From positions 1,116,001-1,180,000 of the forward strand of contig FSRV01000002.1 in the NCBI GenBank assembly GCA_900142905.1: DNA of 64,000 bases. Reading direction: 5' to 3'. The stretch's first letter is position 1, and each line of letters starts with the position of its first letter. A program made the position numbers and the translations under genes. Of this stretch, positions 52,425-62,089 are shown one piece after another. The notes beneath the pieces were generated by a model. The model searched no databases. It saw nothing but the letters and a program-made list of their open reading frames with translations, and had not been told where the DNA came from. The DNA is from Burkholderia sp. GAS332 (lineage in GTDB: Bacteria > Pseudomonadota > Gammaproteobacteria > Burkholderiales > Burkholderiaceae).

Positions 52425-52997
52425 TCAGGCGGCCTTGGCGGCGGCTCGCGACGATTGTGCAGTGATGTCCTTGGTCGCTTTCGACGCGGCCGCAGTTGCT
52501 GCGTCGAAGTTGCCTTCCGCAATTTCGACTGCCTGCCGGGTTGCTTTGTTAGCGGTGTCGTAAGCGCTAAGGGCGGCGGTGATTGTCGACTTCAAGAGGG
52601 CCACCGCAGTTTCCGAACCCGCCGGCGCGTTCTTTGCCACATTATCGACAAAGTCTTGCGCGTTCTGGCTGTATCCGGCAAATTGCGCTTCGGCAAATTT
52701 AACGAATTCCGCATGAGTCGCCGAGAGGATCTCATAGGCGTGGCGGCCGTATGCCCGGGTCTTTTCGGCGGCCGGCTGCGTCAGCGAGTTCTGAAGCTCG
52801 AGCAGATCCTGCGGGTCTTTCCCAGACAGCGCTTTCTCGGTCGTTTCCTGAGTTTCGCCAATGATCGACTTCGTGGCCTGCAGGTTGAGGAGGGTCAGCT
52901 TTTCGAAACCATCGAACACCTTATTGGTCAGGCCGAAGAATGTATCGGCATGGTTTTTTTGTGCTGCGACGAACTGTTCCTGAGAAAACTGGGTCAT
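52425..52997 (-). CDS. phaP: Phasin (PHA granule-associated protein)
   Basis: The 190-residue amphipathic helical protein begins TQFSQEQFVAAQKNHADTFF, with FDGFEKLTLLNLQATKS near 28-44 and a C-terminal Ala/Lys-rich tail. This is the PhaP pattern of Burkholderiales, where phasins coat polyhydroxyalkanoate granules. It converges with HMG-CoA lyase, whose acetoacetate could feed polymer synthesis, though no PHA synthase lies in the window. Confidence 0.92.
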   Translation of the reverse strand: MTQFSQEQFVAAQKNHADTFFGLTNKVFDGFEKLTLLNLQATKSIIGETQETTEKALSGKDPQDLLELQNSLTQPAAEKTRAYGRHAYEILSATHAEFVKFAEAQFAGYSQNAQDFVDNVAKNAPAGSETAVALLKSTITAALSAYDTANKATRQAVEIAEGNFDAATAAASKATKDITAQSSRAAAKAA

Positions 52998-53285
52998 CTC
53001 TATACTCCAGGGTAGACGTGCACGGGGGGTGACTTCGGAAACATGGCGCGAACGTGATGCGTTGCAACATGGACCATTCTTGGTGCCCAGAGTAGGGAAG
53101 TCAAATGACTTATTCGTGATAGCAAATATGACCGACGGACCTGGACAATCGGGTGCCGATTCGACGGTCGGCTTTGTTGTGGTCTATAAAATCACGTCCA
53201 CGTGGACGGTCGCCGCAGCCCTTCTGCCCACGGGGCGCTGCAGGCCGCGCAGGCTACATTCAGAGGGGTTGGCAAAAAAGCTTCG

Positions 53286-53732
53286 ATGGAATCGTTTACA
53301 CCTTATAGTGCGCTGGCCGGTGGTGTGCTCATCGGACTTTCGGCCTCGCTGCTGCTCTGGGCCAATGGGCGTATCGCCGGCATCAGCGGTATCGCCCGTG
53401 GCCTCTTTTCCGGCGACCGCGACGCATTCTGGTGGCGCGCGCTGTTCCTTGCCGGACTCATCGCGGGTGCCTGGCTGGTTTACATCTTCGCGAAAAACAC
53501 TGGGCATGCGGCGGCCATACCGCAAAATCGTCCCGGATTTCCACCGGTCCTGCTCATCGCGGGTGGCCTGGCCGTCGGGTTCGGCACGGCGCTCGCGCGG
53601 GGATGCACCAGCGGTCATGGCGTGTGCGGTCTCGCCCGGCTTTCTCCACGCTCCTTGGTTGCCACGTTGACTTTTCTGCTTGCGGGTATCGCGACGACCT
53701 ACGTCGTGCGTCACGTGCTGGGTGTTCAATAA
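53286..53732 (+). CDS. YeeE/YedE family membrane protein, first half
   Basis: The 148-residue protein has about four membrane segments. It carries ALARGCTSGHGVCGLARLS near 112-130, the Cys-containing sulfur-transfer signature of YeeE/YedE (TsuA-like) transporters. The ATG at 53286 was chosen over an in-frame ATG at 53202, whose extension is polar and not family-like. Its TAA overlaps the ATG of the next gene (TAATG). The family moves thiosulfate or sulfane sulfur across the inner membrane. Confidence 0.9.
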   Translation: MESFTPYSALAGGVLIGLSASLLLWANGRIAGISGIARGLFSGDRDAFWWRALFLAGLIAGAWLVYIFAKNTGHAAAIPQNRPGFPPVLLIAGGLAVGFGTALARGCTSGHGVCGLARLSPRSLVATLTFLLAGIATTYVVRHVLGVQ

Positions 53733-54169
53733 TGCTGCGCTATCTGGTCAGTCTGATCTGCGGACTCCTGTTCGGCGCGGGCCTCGCGCTGTCAGGCATG
53801 ACACGCCCGCTGAAGGTGCTGGGTTTTCTCGACGTCGCCGGAAAGTGGGATCCGAGTTTGATCTTCGTACTAGGCGCCGCAGCGACCGTTGCGACGGTGG
53901 CATTCCATTTCATTCTGCGGCGCAAGGCGCCGCTATTGGCGCCGGCCTTCGATTTACCCACGACGAAGGGGGTTGACCGTCGGCTGATTACCGGCGCCTT
54001 GATCTTTGGCGTCGGCTGGGGCATCGCCGGCTTTTGTCCCGGTCCGGCCATCGCACTGCTCGCGGCTCCCGGCACGGAAGCGCTCTATTTCCTGCCGGCG
54101 ATGGTGGCGGGGTGGTGGTTGTATCGGCTCACAACGCGCGTGGCGATTCGGCGGTTGGCGAAACATTGA
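53732..54169 (+). CDS. YeeE/YedE family membrane protein, second half
   Basis: The 145-residue partner has LLFGAGLALSGMTRPLKVLGFLD near 12-34 and GVGWGIAGFCPGPAI near 95-109, the second Cys signature. Together the two genes equal one full-length YeeE/YedE transporter of about 300 residues. Their start-stop overlap suggests tight coupling and one complex. Such split forms are common in proteobacteria. Confidence 0.9.
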   Translation: MLRYLVSLICGLLFGAGLALSGMTRPLKVLGFLDVAGKWDPSLIFVLGAAATVATVAFHFILRRKAPLLAPAFDLPTTKGVDRRLITGALIFGVGWGIAGFCPGPAIALLAAPGTEALYFLPAMVAGWWLYRLTTRVAIRRLAKH

Positions 54170-54343
54170 GCCTGTCATGCAGGTTGGTCTTGCCCAACGC
54201 ATGCGGCCGAAGCGACCGCCACGCGTCCGGTTCTGGGGCCGGGCGGATCGCGCTAAAAAATGCAAAGCTAATGACGCTTGCTTGTTTTCCGATCCTTTCG
54301 AAACGCCTTAGTATCCTTAATTTTTATAATAAACAGGATACCT

Positions 54344-55933
54344 ATGAGCTTGCAGAACAGGCTGCGGGGAGCCATTATTGGCGCGTTGTTGACAACCACA
54401 CTGATTTGCACCGGTACGCTACCCGCTCTAGCGGCACCCAATCACGGTGGAACCCTGACATGGATCGTCACACCGGAACCGGCGTCGATCATTCCTTTGA
54501 CCACCACCGCCGGGGGTAACGCGGAGATCGGTCCCAAGGTGGTCGAGGGCCTGCTGACCTACGACAAGGATCTCAATCCGAAGCCGCTGCTGGCTACTGC
54601 ATGGTCTGTCAGCAAGGACGGACTTCAGTATCGCTTCACACTGCGCCAGGGGGTTAAGTGGCACGACGGCAAGCCTTTTACTTCTGCCGACGTGGCGTTT
54701 TCGATCCTGACGCTAAAGCAGGTCCATCCACGCGGCCGAAGCACGTTTGCGAACGTGACCGATGTCAAGACGCCGGACCCTTATACAGCGATCATCGAAC
54801 TGTCGAAGCCGGCGCCGTTTCTGCTGACCGCGCTTTCGGGTTCCGAGTCGCCGATCATCCCGAAGCATCTGTACGAAGGGACGGACATCGCGTCCAATCC
54901 GTATAACAGTGCGCCGGTGGGCACGGGCCCGTTCATTTTTAAATCGTTCGTCCACGGCAACTACATTCTTCTCGAACGCAATCCGGACTATTGGGACAAA
55001 CCCAAGCCGTACATCGACAAGGTCATCGTCCGCTTCCTCCCTGACGGTGCGGCCCGTGCGGCAGCGCTCGAATCCGGTGCCGCCAACCTTGGCGACCAGG
55101 CGATCCCCTTATCGGATGTCAAGCGTTTCAGCACGCTGCCGAACTTCAATGTGGATACAACCAACTGGCCCTATGTCAGCAACCACCAGCAGTTGATCTT
55201 CAATCTGGACACGCCGGTCCTTAAGGACAAGGCGGTGCGCAAAGCGATCTCCCAGGCGGTCGACGTCAATGCATTGAACCGGGTTGTCTGGTACGGCTAC
55301 GGCCAGGTCTCGGCCGCTGCGATCGGCGCTGCGAACACGAAGTATCACGATGCCGACATCCATTACTTTCCGTATGACGTGGCCGAGGCCAACGCCGCGC
55401 TGGATGCGGCCGGATTGAAGCGTGGTCCGGACGGCACACGATTCAAGCTGCGACTCCTCTTCAATCCCTTTCAGGACCCCCGTGCTGCTGATTTCGTGCG
55501 TCAGTCGCTGGCGCGTATCGGGATTGACGCCGAGATCGAGAGCTATGACTTTGCGACCTACGTGAAAAAGGCGTACACCGATCGCGCTTTTGATATCACG
55601 CTCGAGGCGCTCTCCAACGGGTTCGATCCGACGGTCGGCGTACAACGCGTTTTCTGGTCGAAGAACTTCAAGATCGGTCTGCCGTTCTCCAACGCGGCGC
55701 ACTATTCGAACCCCGAGGTCGACCGTCTGCTCGAAGCGGCTTCGGTGGAGACCGACGAAGCGAAGCGCCGTCAGCTATTCATCCAGTTCCAGCAGATCGT
55801 CCACGACGACATTCCGTCAATCGAGTTCGGTGCGAACCCCAACATCACCATTGTCTCGAAGAAGGTGAGGGACTACGCGCCGACTGGCGAAGGTCTGCGC
55901 GGCAACTTTGCTGACTTGACCATCCAGCCGTAA
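54344..55933 (+). CDS. ABC transporter substrate-binding protein, family 5 (peptide/opine/nickel type)
   Basis: The 529-residue periplasmic protein has a signal peptide ending around LPALA. It contains VVEGLLTYDKDLNPKPLLA near 65-84, FTLRQGVKWHDGKPFTSADV near 100-119 (the SBP family 5 signature), and NPDYWDKPKPYID. The ATG at 54344 is preceded by AGGA. No permease or ATPase gene of the peptide type is adjacent, so its transporter lies elsewhere. Its place in a sulfur region raises the possibility of a sulfur-containing peptide or glutathione ligand; this is a guess. Confidence 0.9.
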   Translation: MSLQNRLRGAIIGALLTTTLICTGTLPALAAPNHGGTLTWIVTPEPASIIPLTTTAGGNAEIGPKVVEGLLTYDKDLNPKPLLATAWSVSKDGLQYRFTLRQGVKWHDGKPFTSADVAFSILTLKQVHPRGRSTFANVTDVKTPDPYTAIIELSKPAPFLLTALSGSESPIIPKHLYEGTDIASNPYNSAPVGTGPFIFKSFVHGNYILLERNPDYWDKPKPYIDKVIVRFLPDGAARAAALESGAANLGDQAIPLSDVKRFSTLPNFNVDTTNWPYVSNHQQLIFNLDTPVLKDKAVRKAISQAVDVNALNRVVWYGYGQVSAAAIGAANTKYHDADIHYFPYDVAEANAALDAAGLKRGPDGTRFKLRLLFNPFQDPRAADFVRQSLARIGIDAEIESYDFATYVKKAYTDRAFDITLEALSNGFDPTVGVQRVFWSKNFKIGLPFSNAAHYSNPEVDRLLEAASVETDEAKRRQLFIQFQQIVHDDIPSIEFGANPNITIVSKKVRDYAPTGEGLRGNFADLTIQP

Positions 55934-56157
55934 CGGACAGCCACCCGTCGAGCGACGCAGCGAGCGAGCCAGGGAATCTGCTTGCAAAAAGCCTACGGTT
56001 CCTCGTTAGCGTCGCTTTGCATATCAGAACAAATTGGTTCGCCGCGAGTCCCGCTCAGGCAGACAATCGTCTTCGGATGACGGTACGCAAGCACCGTCTT
56101 TGCCGGAGTGTTCCGGTGCTGTAGTGGGTTCGCCTCACCGGGCCCGCCGGAGAAACC

Positions 56158-57243
56158 ATGAAACGTCTGCCGTTGCTCAATCTTGCCGCTGTGGCCGGTG
56201 TCGTGATCGCCGTGACGCTGATTGGCGTTAAGAATGTTGAGGGGAATACCAGCAACGAGATCCTCAACGTCTCGTACGACCCCACGCGCGAACTGTATCG
56301 CAGCCTCAACGACCAGTTCATCGCGGCCTACCAGCAGGAAACCGGAATCCGGCTGCGCGTGGTGCAGTCGCACGGCGGCTCGTCCCGTCAGGCGCGCGCG
56401 GTGGTGGCGGGCGAGCAGCAGGCCGATGTCGTCACGCTAGGGCTCTATTCGGATGTCGACGCGCTGCGCAAGCAGGGTTTGATCGCCGACAACTGGGCCG
56501 CGCGTTTGCCGAATCACTCGCAGCCGTACTATTCGACAATTGTCTTCGTGGTGCGCAAGGGCAATCCAAAGCATATCCACGACTGGCCGGACCTGATCGC
56601 GCCGGGCGTGGACGTCGTGACGCCCGACCCGCGCAGTTCCGGCAACGGCAAGCTCAGCGCGCTCGCTGCGTGGGGTGCGGTGACTACGCGTGGCGGCAGC
56701 GAGCAGGCAGCACGCGACTATTTAAGCGCGCTATACCGGCACGCCGTCCGGCTCGATAGCGGCGCGCGCGGCGCGGCGACCGGTTTCACCGTCGAGAAGA
56801 TCGGCGACGTGCAACTCGCGTGGGAAAACGAAGCGCAGCGTGAGGTCGCCGACGCACGCGACGATCTGGAGATCGTCTTCCCACCCGTCAGCATTCTTGC
56901 TGAACCCTACGTAGCCTGGGTCGATACGAATGTAGCGCGGCATCACAGCGAACGGTACGCGCGGGCGTACCTGGCATTTCTGTTTACCGACACGGCCCAG
57001 CAGACCATCGCATTGGCTGGCTACCGTCCGTTCAACCCGGCGATCGCGCAGCGCTTCGCCGCGCGCCTGCCGCCACTCAAGCTGTTCCCGGTAACGGCGA
57101 TCGCCCATGACTGGGACGATGCGAACCATCGGTTCTTCGACGAAAACGGCATTCTCGACACGGTCCTCAAGCCGGCTAACGGGGTGGGTGCGGCGAATTC
57201 CTCCGGCCCAGGCCCGGCCGCGGGTGCACAAGACAAGGGTTAA
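56158..57243 (+). CDS. Sulfate/thiosulfate ABC substrate-binding protein (Sbp/CysP-like)
   Basis: The 361-residue periplasmic protein begins with a signal-type segment (MKRLPLLNLAAVAGVVIAV). It has LNVSYDPTRELY near 36-48, SHGGSSRQARAVVAGEQQADVVTLGLYSD near 73-100 and VTPDPRSSGNGKLSALAAWG near 158-178, all sulfate-binding signatures. No CysT, CysW or CysA gene follows. Instead a SulP permease starts 6 bp downstream. A Pro/Gly/Ala tail after about 340 is unusual but may be a simple extension. Confidence 0.92.
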   Translation: MKRLPLLNLAAVAGVVIAVTLIGVKNVEGNTSNEILNVSYDPTRELYRSLNDQFIAAYQQETGIRLRVVQSHGGSSRQARAVVAGEQQADVVTLGLYSDVDALRKQGLIADNWAARLPNHSQPYYSTIVFVVRKGNPKHIHDWPDLIAPGVDVVTPDPRSSGNGKLSALAAWGAVTTRGGSEQAARDYLSALYRHAVRLDSGARGAATGFTVEKIGDVQLAWENEAQREVADARDDLEIVFPPVSILAEPYVAWVDTNVARHHSERYARAYLAFLFTDTAQQTIALAGYRPFNPAIAQRFAARLPPLKLFPVTAIAHDWDDANHRFFDENGILDTVLKPANGVGAANSSGPGPAAGAQDKG

Positions 57244-57249
57244 AACATC

Positions 57250-59034
57250 ATGGCGCTGTCCGGTAACTTTTCGTACGACTGGAGCAAAGGAAAGCGTGAT
57301 TTGCTCGCGGGTCTGACGGTCGCCGCCATTTCGCTGCCGCAGGGCATGGCGTATGCGTTGATTGCGGGTGTGGATCCCCGCTTCGGACTGTATTCGGCGG
57401 TGGTGGTGACGCTGGTCGCCTCGCTGCTGGGCTCGTCGTCGCATTTGATCAACGGGCCGACCAGCGCGATTTCGCTCGTCGTGTTCAGCGCGCTCGCGTT
57501 CCTCGATCCGAATGCCACCGCCGATATCTACGAGGCGATGTTCCTGCTCGGCGTGATGGTCGGTATCGTGCAGATCGGCATCGCCGTTTCCAGGCTGGGC
57601 GATCTGACACGCTACATCTCGGAGTCGGTCATCCTCGGCTTCATGGCCGGCGCCGCGGTGCTGCTGGCGATTGGCCAGATCGGCAACGCGCTGGGTGTGC
57701 GGGAGAAGGGCACCGGCCACCAGCACGTGCTGTACCGGCTCTGGTTGACGGTGGTCCATGGCGATCCGGTCAATCTGAAGGCGCTGGCCATCAGCGCGGC
57801 CTCGGTCGTGCTGGCGGTGGCGCTGCGCCGCGCCGTGCGGCGTTACCGGCTGCCGCAACTCGACATGTTCGTCGCGCTGTTGATCGTCGCCGGCACCGTC
57901 TATGCGCTGGGCTGGTCGCAACCCGGTGAGGGCGGCCGCACGTCGGTTGCCGTCATCGGCGCGCTCAAAGCCGGGCTCCCGTCGCCGCATATTCCGGAGA
58001 TTCACTGGAGCTGGATCGGTCAGTTGTCGTCGAGCGCGGTAGCGATCGCGTTTCTCGGCCTGCTGGAGGCGCTGTCCATCGCGAAGTCAATCGCGCATCA
58101 CACGCACCAGCCGCTCGACTACAACCGCCAATGTCTTGCCGAAGGGGTTGCCAATCTGGTTGGGGGCTTCTTTCGCTGTCTGCCCGGCTCCGGCTCGCTG
58201 TCGCGTTCGGCGATCAACTATCAGGCTGGGGCGGTGACGCGGTTCTCGGGTGTGGTGACCGCGGTTGCGGTCGCGCTGGCGATGCTGGCGCTTGCCCCGC
58301 TCACGCGCTATATCCCGAAGGCGGCGCTGGCGGGACTGTTGCTCGTGACGGCGGTACGCCTGATCGATGTGGAACGCCTGCGGTACACAGTCCGGGCATC
58401 GAGATACGACGCGGGTCTGATCGTACTGACGACGCTGGCCGCGTTGCTGATCGGCGTCGAATTCTCGATTCTGATCGGTGTTGCGCTGTCGATCCTGCTA
58501 TTCGTGCCACGCGCGGCGAAGCTGAAGGCAACTGAACTGGCCGTGAGTCCGGAAGGTGTCGTTAGAGAGCGTCTGCCGTCCGATCCGTTGTGTACGGCGG
58601 TGGCGGTCTGGGACTTCGAAGGGGAATTTTTCTTTGGGGCGGCCCCTGAGCTCGACCGTCATTTCGACACCATCAAGACGCGCGCGCAGCAGCAAGGGGT
58701 TCGGTATCTCGTCCTGCGCTTCAAGCGGGTCCGGAATCCCGATGTGGTGTGCATCGAACGGCTCGAACATTTTCTGCGCGAGGCGCAGCGCGACGGACTC
58801 ATCGTCCTGCTCGCCGGACTGCGGCCGGCCTTGCGCGGCGTACTGCGCAATCTGCGTTTTACCGACTGGTATCCGGCCAAGCGGTTTTTCCCGGAAGAGG
58901 ACGAAACGTGGTCGGCGACGGTGCGTGCAGTACGTTACGCCTATGCGCAACTGGGTGAGCGCAACACCTGTGCTCACTGTGCGCGGCGCTCGCAGACTGA
59001 GCAGCGCGCGACGGAACTCTATTACCTCGTGTAG
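57250..59034 (+). CDS. SulP family inorganic anion (sulfate) permease with STAS domain
   Basis: The 594-residue inner-membrane protein has 10-12 helices. ISLPQGMAYALIAGVDPRFGLYSAVV near 30-55 is the SulP signature, and GLLEALSIAKSIAHHT near 277 and PGSGSLSRSAINYQAG near 315 are further conserved segments. A cytoplasmic STAS domain follows at about 430-560. The C-terminus carries CAHCARRSQ. It moves sulfate or bicarbonate with protons or sodium. The gene lies 6 bp after the sulfate-binding protein gene, so the two are in one transcript. Confidence 0.92.
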   Translation: MALSGNFSYDWSKGKRDLLAGLTVAAISLPQGMAYALIAGVDPRFGLYSAVVVTLVASLLGSSSHLINGPTSAISLVVFSALAFLDPNATADIYEAMFLLGVMVGIVQIGIAVSRLGDLTRYISESVILGFMAGAAVLLAIGQIGNALGVREKGTGHQHVLYRLWLTVVHGDPVNLKALAISAASVVLAVALRRAVRRYRLPQLDMFVALLIVAGTVYALGWSQPGEGGRTSVAVIGALKAGLPSPHIPEIHWSWIGQLSSSAVAIAFLGLLEALSIAKSIAHHTHQPLDYNRQCLAEGVANLVGGFFRCLPGSGSLSRSAINYQAGAVTRFSGVVTAVAVALAMLALAPLTRYIPKAALAGLLLVTAVRLIDVERLRYTVRASRYDAGLIVLTTLAALLIGVEFSILIGVALSILLFVPRAAKLKATELAVSPEGVVRERLPSDPLCTAVAVWDFEGEFFFGAAPELDRHFDTIKTRAQQQGVRYLVLRFKRVRNPDVVCIERLEHFLREAQRDGLIVLLAGLRPALRGVLRNLRFTDWYPAKRFFPEEDETWSATVRAVRYAYAQLGERNTCAHCARRSQTEQRATELYYLV

Positions 59035-59082
59035 CGCATTTGCGCCGATCGTCCCCCTTTCTGAAGGTACATAAAGTCCGCC

Positions 59083-59427
59083 ATGAAATTGACCCGTTCG
59101 CTACTACTCGATCAGATGAAAGAGGGCCAATGCTATACCGTGACACGCTTAGCCCAGACATTCGGAAAACCGACCGATGCCGTGCGCAATCTGTTGCATG
59201 CACTGATCGAAGACGGCGCGGTGACGAGATGCGATCAATCCTCTCGCATCGTGCGCTTTCAGCGCTCGACCGGATTCATTTCCGCAGTCGACACAGAATC
59301 CGCCGACGCCGCCGATGCGCTCACGACTACGGTAGCCACGTTCCCAATCACGCGCACCTTTAGCGGCACGATGACCGACTACGACCTGAACGCACACCGC
59401 ATGCTGGCGATGCTGACTCGCCGGTAG
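59083..59427 (+). CDS. Small hypothetical protein, possible winged-helix fold
   Basis: The 114-residue protein has residues 1-60 (LLDQMKEGQCYTVTRLAQTFG, then TDAVRNLLHALIEDGAV) that look like a helix-turn-helix/winged domain; the rest is Ala/Thr-rich. Codon use is like real genes here. I do not recognise a family. It is 48 bp after the SulP gene on the same strand. Confidence 0.6.
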   Translation: MKLTRSLLLDQMKEGQCYTVTRLAQTFGKPTDAVRNLLHALIEDGAVTRCDQSSRIVRFQRSTGFISAVDTESADAADALTTTVATFPITRTFSGTMTDYDLNAHRMLAMLTRR

Positions 59428-59442
59428 CGTTCGTGTGCCTTC

Positions 59443-59601
59443 ATGGCAACAGGTACGGTGAAGTGGTTTAACGACGCGAAAGGATTCGGCTTCATCGAGC
59501 CCGATGGCGGCGGCGATGATCTGTTCGCGCACTTCTCTGAGGTGCGTACAGACGGTTTCAAGTCGCTGTCGTTGTATGCGCAACAGTCGATAAGTAAATG
59601 A
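59443..59601 (+). pseudogene. Cold-shock protein (CspA-like), truncated
   Basis: The reading frame is 52 codons: [17 protein letters not shown] followed by [17 protein letters not shown] and FKSL. The RNA-binding motifs RNP1 (KGFGFI) and RNP2-like (DLFAHFS) are intact. Normal proteins have about 67 residues; after FKSL the sequence switches to [10 protein letters not shown] and stops, losing the last beta strands. This suggests a deletion or insertion joint near 59565. The product is unlikely to fold fully. No gene is visible between it and 59843. Confidence 0.85.
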
Positions 59602-59843
59602 CTTCTTGTTGGTTGGTTTCTCCTGAATTACTGGCGAGAATCTGCCGCTTAGGTCAACCCGCTGAAGATGTTTTAAAAAACGCTATCTGTCCTGGACACG
59701 ATGAGTCCATTGCCTGTGTCCTTCCAGACGCCCGGCATTCTGTCGCCTGATTACTGACTGCTTCGGAGTGGGTCTTGCTCATTATCCGGCAGGGTTTGAC
59801 GCGTCTGTGCCACTTGCAGAATCGAGCTTTCAAGGAGTTTAGA

Positions 59844-60677
59844 GTGAGTTTGAGTTTCACCCGTCTTACGCCGGCGCTGGGGGCGTTGGTGCAAGGAATC
59901 GATCTGGCGCGATCGATGAGTACAGACGAGCAGCAGGAAATCCGCCAGGCTTTGATACTGCATCAAGTGTTGTTCTTCCGTGATCAGAACATCAGTCCGA
60001 TACAGCAGCGCGATTTCGCTGCACGCTTCGGCGATCTGCACACCCATCCCATCTATCCGCAGCATCCAGAGGCAAGCCAGATACTGGTGCTGGATACTGA
60101 AGCTCATGACCTCAAAGACAATGCCATCTGGCACACGGATGTCACCTTCTCCGAGACCCCTCCGCTAGGTGCTGTACTGGCCGCGCGCCAGCTGCCGGAA
60201 AACGGCGGCGACACGCTATGGGCAAGTAGCTTTGCTGCGTATGACGCGCTATCGGATCGGCTGAGGATTTTGCTGGAAGGACTGACGGCAACGCACGATT
60301 TCACCAAGACCTTTCCGCTCAAGCGCTTCGGCCTGACTGCCGCGGACCGGCAGCGCTGGAATGAGACACGGCTCAACAACCCGCCGTTGAGCCATCCAGT
60401 GGTCCGCACCCATCCTGAAAGCGGACGCAAAGGGCTGTTTGTCAACGAGGGCTTTACCACCGAAATCAACGAGCTGCCGGAAGAGGAAGGCAAGGCCTTA
60501 CTCAATTTCCTGTTTGCACACCAGTCGCGTCCCGAATTCAGCGTGCGTTGGCGGTGGGCGCTGGGCGACGTTGCCTTCTGGGACAACCGCTCGACCAGTC
60601 ACTACGCGGTGGACGACTACCGCCCCGCGCGACGCGTCATGCATCGCGCCACGATTCTCGGCGACAAGCCGTACTGA
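59844..60677 (+). CDS. tauD: Taurine dioxygenase (TauD/TfdA family)
   Basis: The 277-residue Fe(II)/2-oxoglutarate oxygenase has metal ligands His97 and Asp99 in AIWHTDVTF and the distal His267 in RVMHRATI, with the 2-oxoglutarate Arg beside it. [11 protein letters not shown] near 145 is also typical. The start is GTG at 59844, with AAGGAG six bases before it; this gives the length of E. coli TauD. It splits taurine into aminoacetaldehyde and sulfite when sulfate is short. Other alkylsulfonates or alkylsulfates are possible substrates. A porin separates it from the tau transporter genes. Confidence 0.9.
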   Translation: MSLSFTRLTPALGALVQGIDLARSMSTDEQQEIRQALILHQVLFFRDQNISPIQQRDFAARFGDLHTHPIYPQHPEASQILVLDTEAHDLKDNAIWHTDVTFSETPPLGAVLAARQLPENGGDTLWASSFAAYDALSDRLRILLEGLTATHDFTKTFPLKRFGLTAADRQRWNETRLNNPPLSHPVVRTHPESGRKGLFVNEGFTTEINELPEEEGKALLNFLFAHQSRPEFSVRWRWALGDVAFWDNRSTSHYAVDDYRPARRVMHRATILGDKPY

Positions 60678-60815
60678 ACAACCGGCAAGAGGCCGCTTGT
60701 TGAATAAGCGAGGGCGACGAACAAGCGGAATCGCGTGTTGCTGAATCACGGGCCGGCAACGCCTGAAAGATCCAGCGGACTATTTTTCAACAATAAAGCA
60801 AAAGAGAGCGACACG

Positions 60816-61958
60816 ATGAGAAGACTAAAAGCCTCAGCACTGTCCGGGGCAGCGCTCGCGCTCGCCGGTCTCCCGGCCTTGAGCCATGCGCAGAGCAGCG
60901 TGGTGCTCTACGGTATTCTCGATGCGGGGATTACCTATGTCAGTAACACCGGCGGCTCGCACGTCGTGAAATTTGACGACGGCGTCTCGTACGGTAACCG
61001 CTTTGGTTTGAAGGGTACCGAAGATCTTGGTGGCGGCCTGTCAGCGGTATTCGTTCTCGAGAGCGGCTTTCGCCTCGGGACCGGCAAGCTGGCTTTCGGT
61101 GGTGCGGAGTTTGGACGCCAGGCGTACGTTGGATTGAAGAATTCATGGGGCACCTTGTCGTTTGGCAATCAGCTCGATCTGACGAACGAAATGGTGTCTG
61201 CCTACAATATTTCGGCTTGGGGTAGCGGTTACGCAATCCACCAGGGCGACTTCGATCGCTTTAACGGCGACCGCTTGCCCAATTCAGTGAAGTTTCTGTC
61301 GAATGAATTTGACGGCTTCAAATTCGGTGGTTTGTATTCGTTCGGCGGTGTCGCGGGCGACTTCCATCAGAACAGCGCCTATAGTCTTGGCGCCCACTAC
61401 GCGAACGGTCCGTTTATCTTGGGCGTGGCTTATACGCAATTGAACAATCCCTTTGGTATCTATGCGTTCGACCCGTACGCAATGATCGGTACCAGCACCT
61501 TCCTCGGCAGGCCGACCATTAGCGTCAATGCGACGACCGGCGCGATTGCCGATCTCTATGCCAATACCGCATTCGTGGTCGACAAGCAGGGCACCTTCGG
61601 CGTGGGCACGAGCTACGCAATCGGCAATGTCACGCTGAACGCCAACTATACGTATACGACGATTAAGGCCTACGGGCAGTCGTCGCATATGCAGGTAGGC
61701 GAGGCGGGGGCGAACTGGCAGATCGCGCCGGCCTTCAACGCGGTCGGCGGATACCAATACACGAGCTTCGAGGGGCATCACTGGAATCAGGGCACGCTCG
61801 GACTGCACTACCTCCTGTCGAAAAGGACGGACTTGTACGTCTCGGGAGACTACCTGAAGGCCTCCAGTGGTGTGGATGCCGTCATTGGCTACAGTTTCAC
61901 ACCCTCCACGACGAGCACACAGGCCGATGTTCGTGTCGGCATGCGACATTCGTTCTGA
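60816..61958 (+). CDS. Gram-negative porin
   Basis: The 380-residue porin has a signal peptide (MRRLKASALSGAALALAGLP, cleavage after SHA) before QSSVVLYGILDAG. GTEDLGGGLSAVFVLESGF and FGRQAYVGLKN are conserved strands; the C-terminus is GMRHSF. The start at 60816 was chosen for the signal peptide; the longer upstream frame is not family-like. It lies between tauD and tauA, so a role in sulfonate entry is likely. Confidence 0.95.
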   Translation: MRRLKASALSGAALALAGLPALSHAQSSVVLYGILDAGITYVSNTGGSHVVKFDDGVSYGNRFGLKGTEDLGGGLSAVFVLESGFRLGTGKLAFGGAEFGRQAYVGLKNSWGTLSFGNQLDLTNEMVSAYNISAWGSGYAIHQGDFDRFNGDRLPNSVKFLSNEFDGFKFGGLYSFGGVAGDFHQNSAYSLGAHYANGPFILGVAYTQLNNPFGIYAFDPYAMIGTSTFLGRPTISVNATTGAIADLYANTAFVVDKQGTFGVGTSYAIGNVTLNANYTYTTIKAYGQSSHMQVGEAGANWQIAPAFNAVGGYQYTSFEGHHWNQGTLGLHYLLSKRTDLYVSGDYLKASSGVDAVIGYSFTPSTTSTQADVRVGMRHSF

Positions 61959-62089
61959 CTTTCCAGGCGTCTGCTATTGCAGATGTTTGTATATCTAACT
62001 CTGATTTGCTTGGTTCGTGCTTCAAGCCGAAGCCGCTAATCTTGGCGACAAGCTCCCTCCATTACTTTCTATCCTAGGTCATAGCGTTC

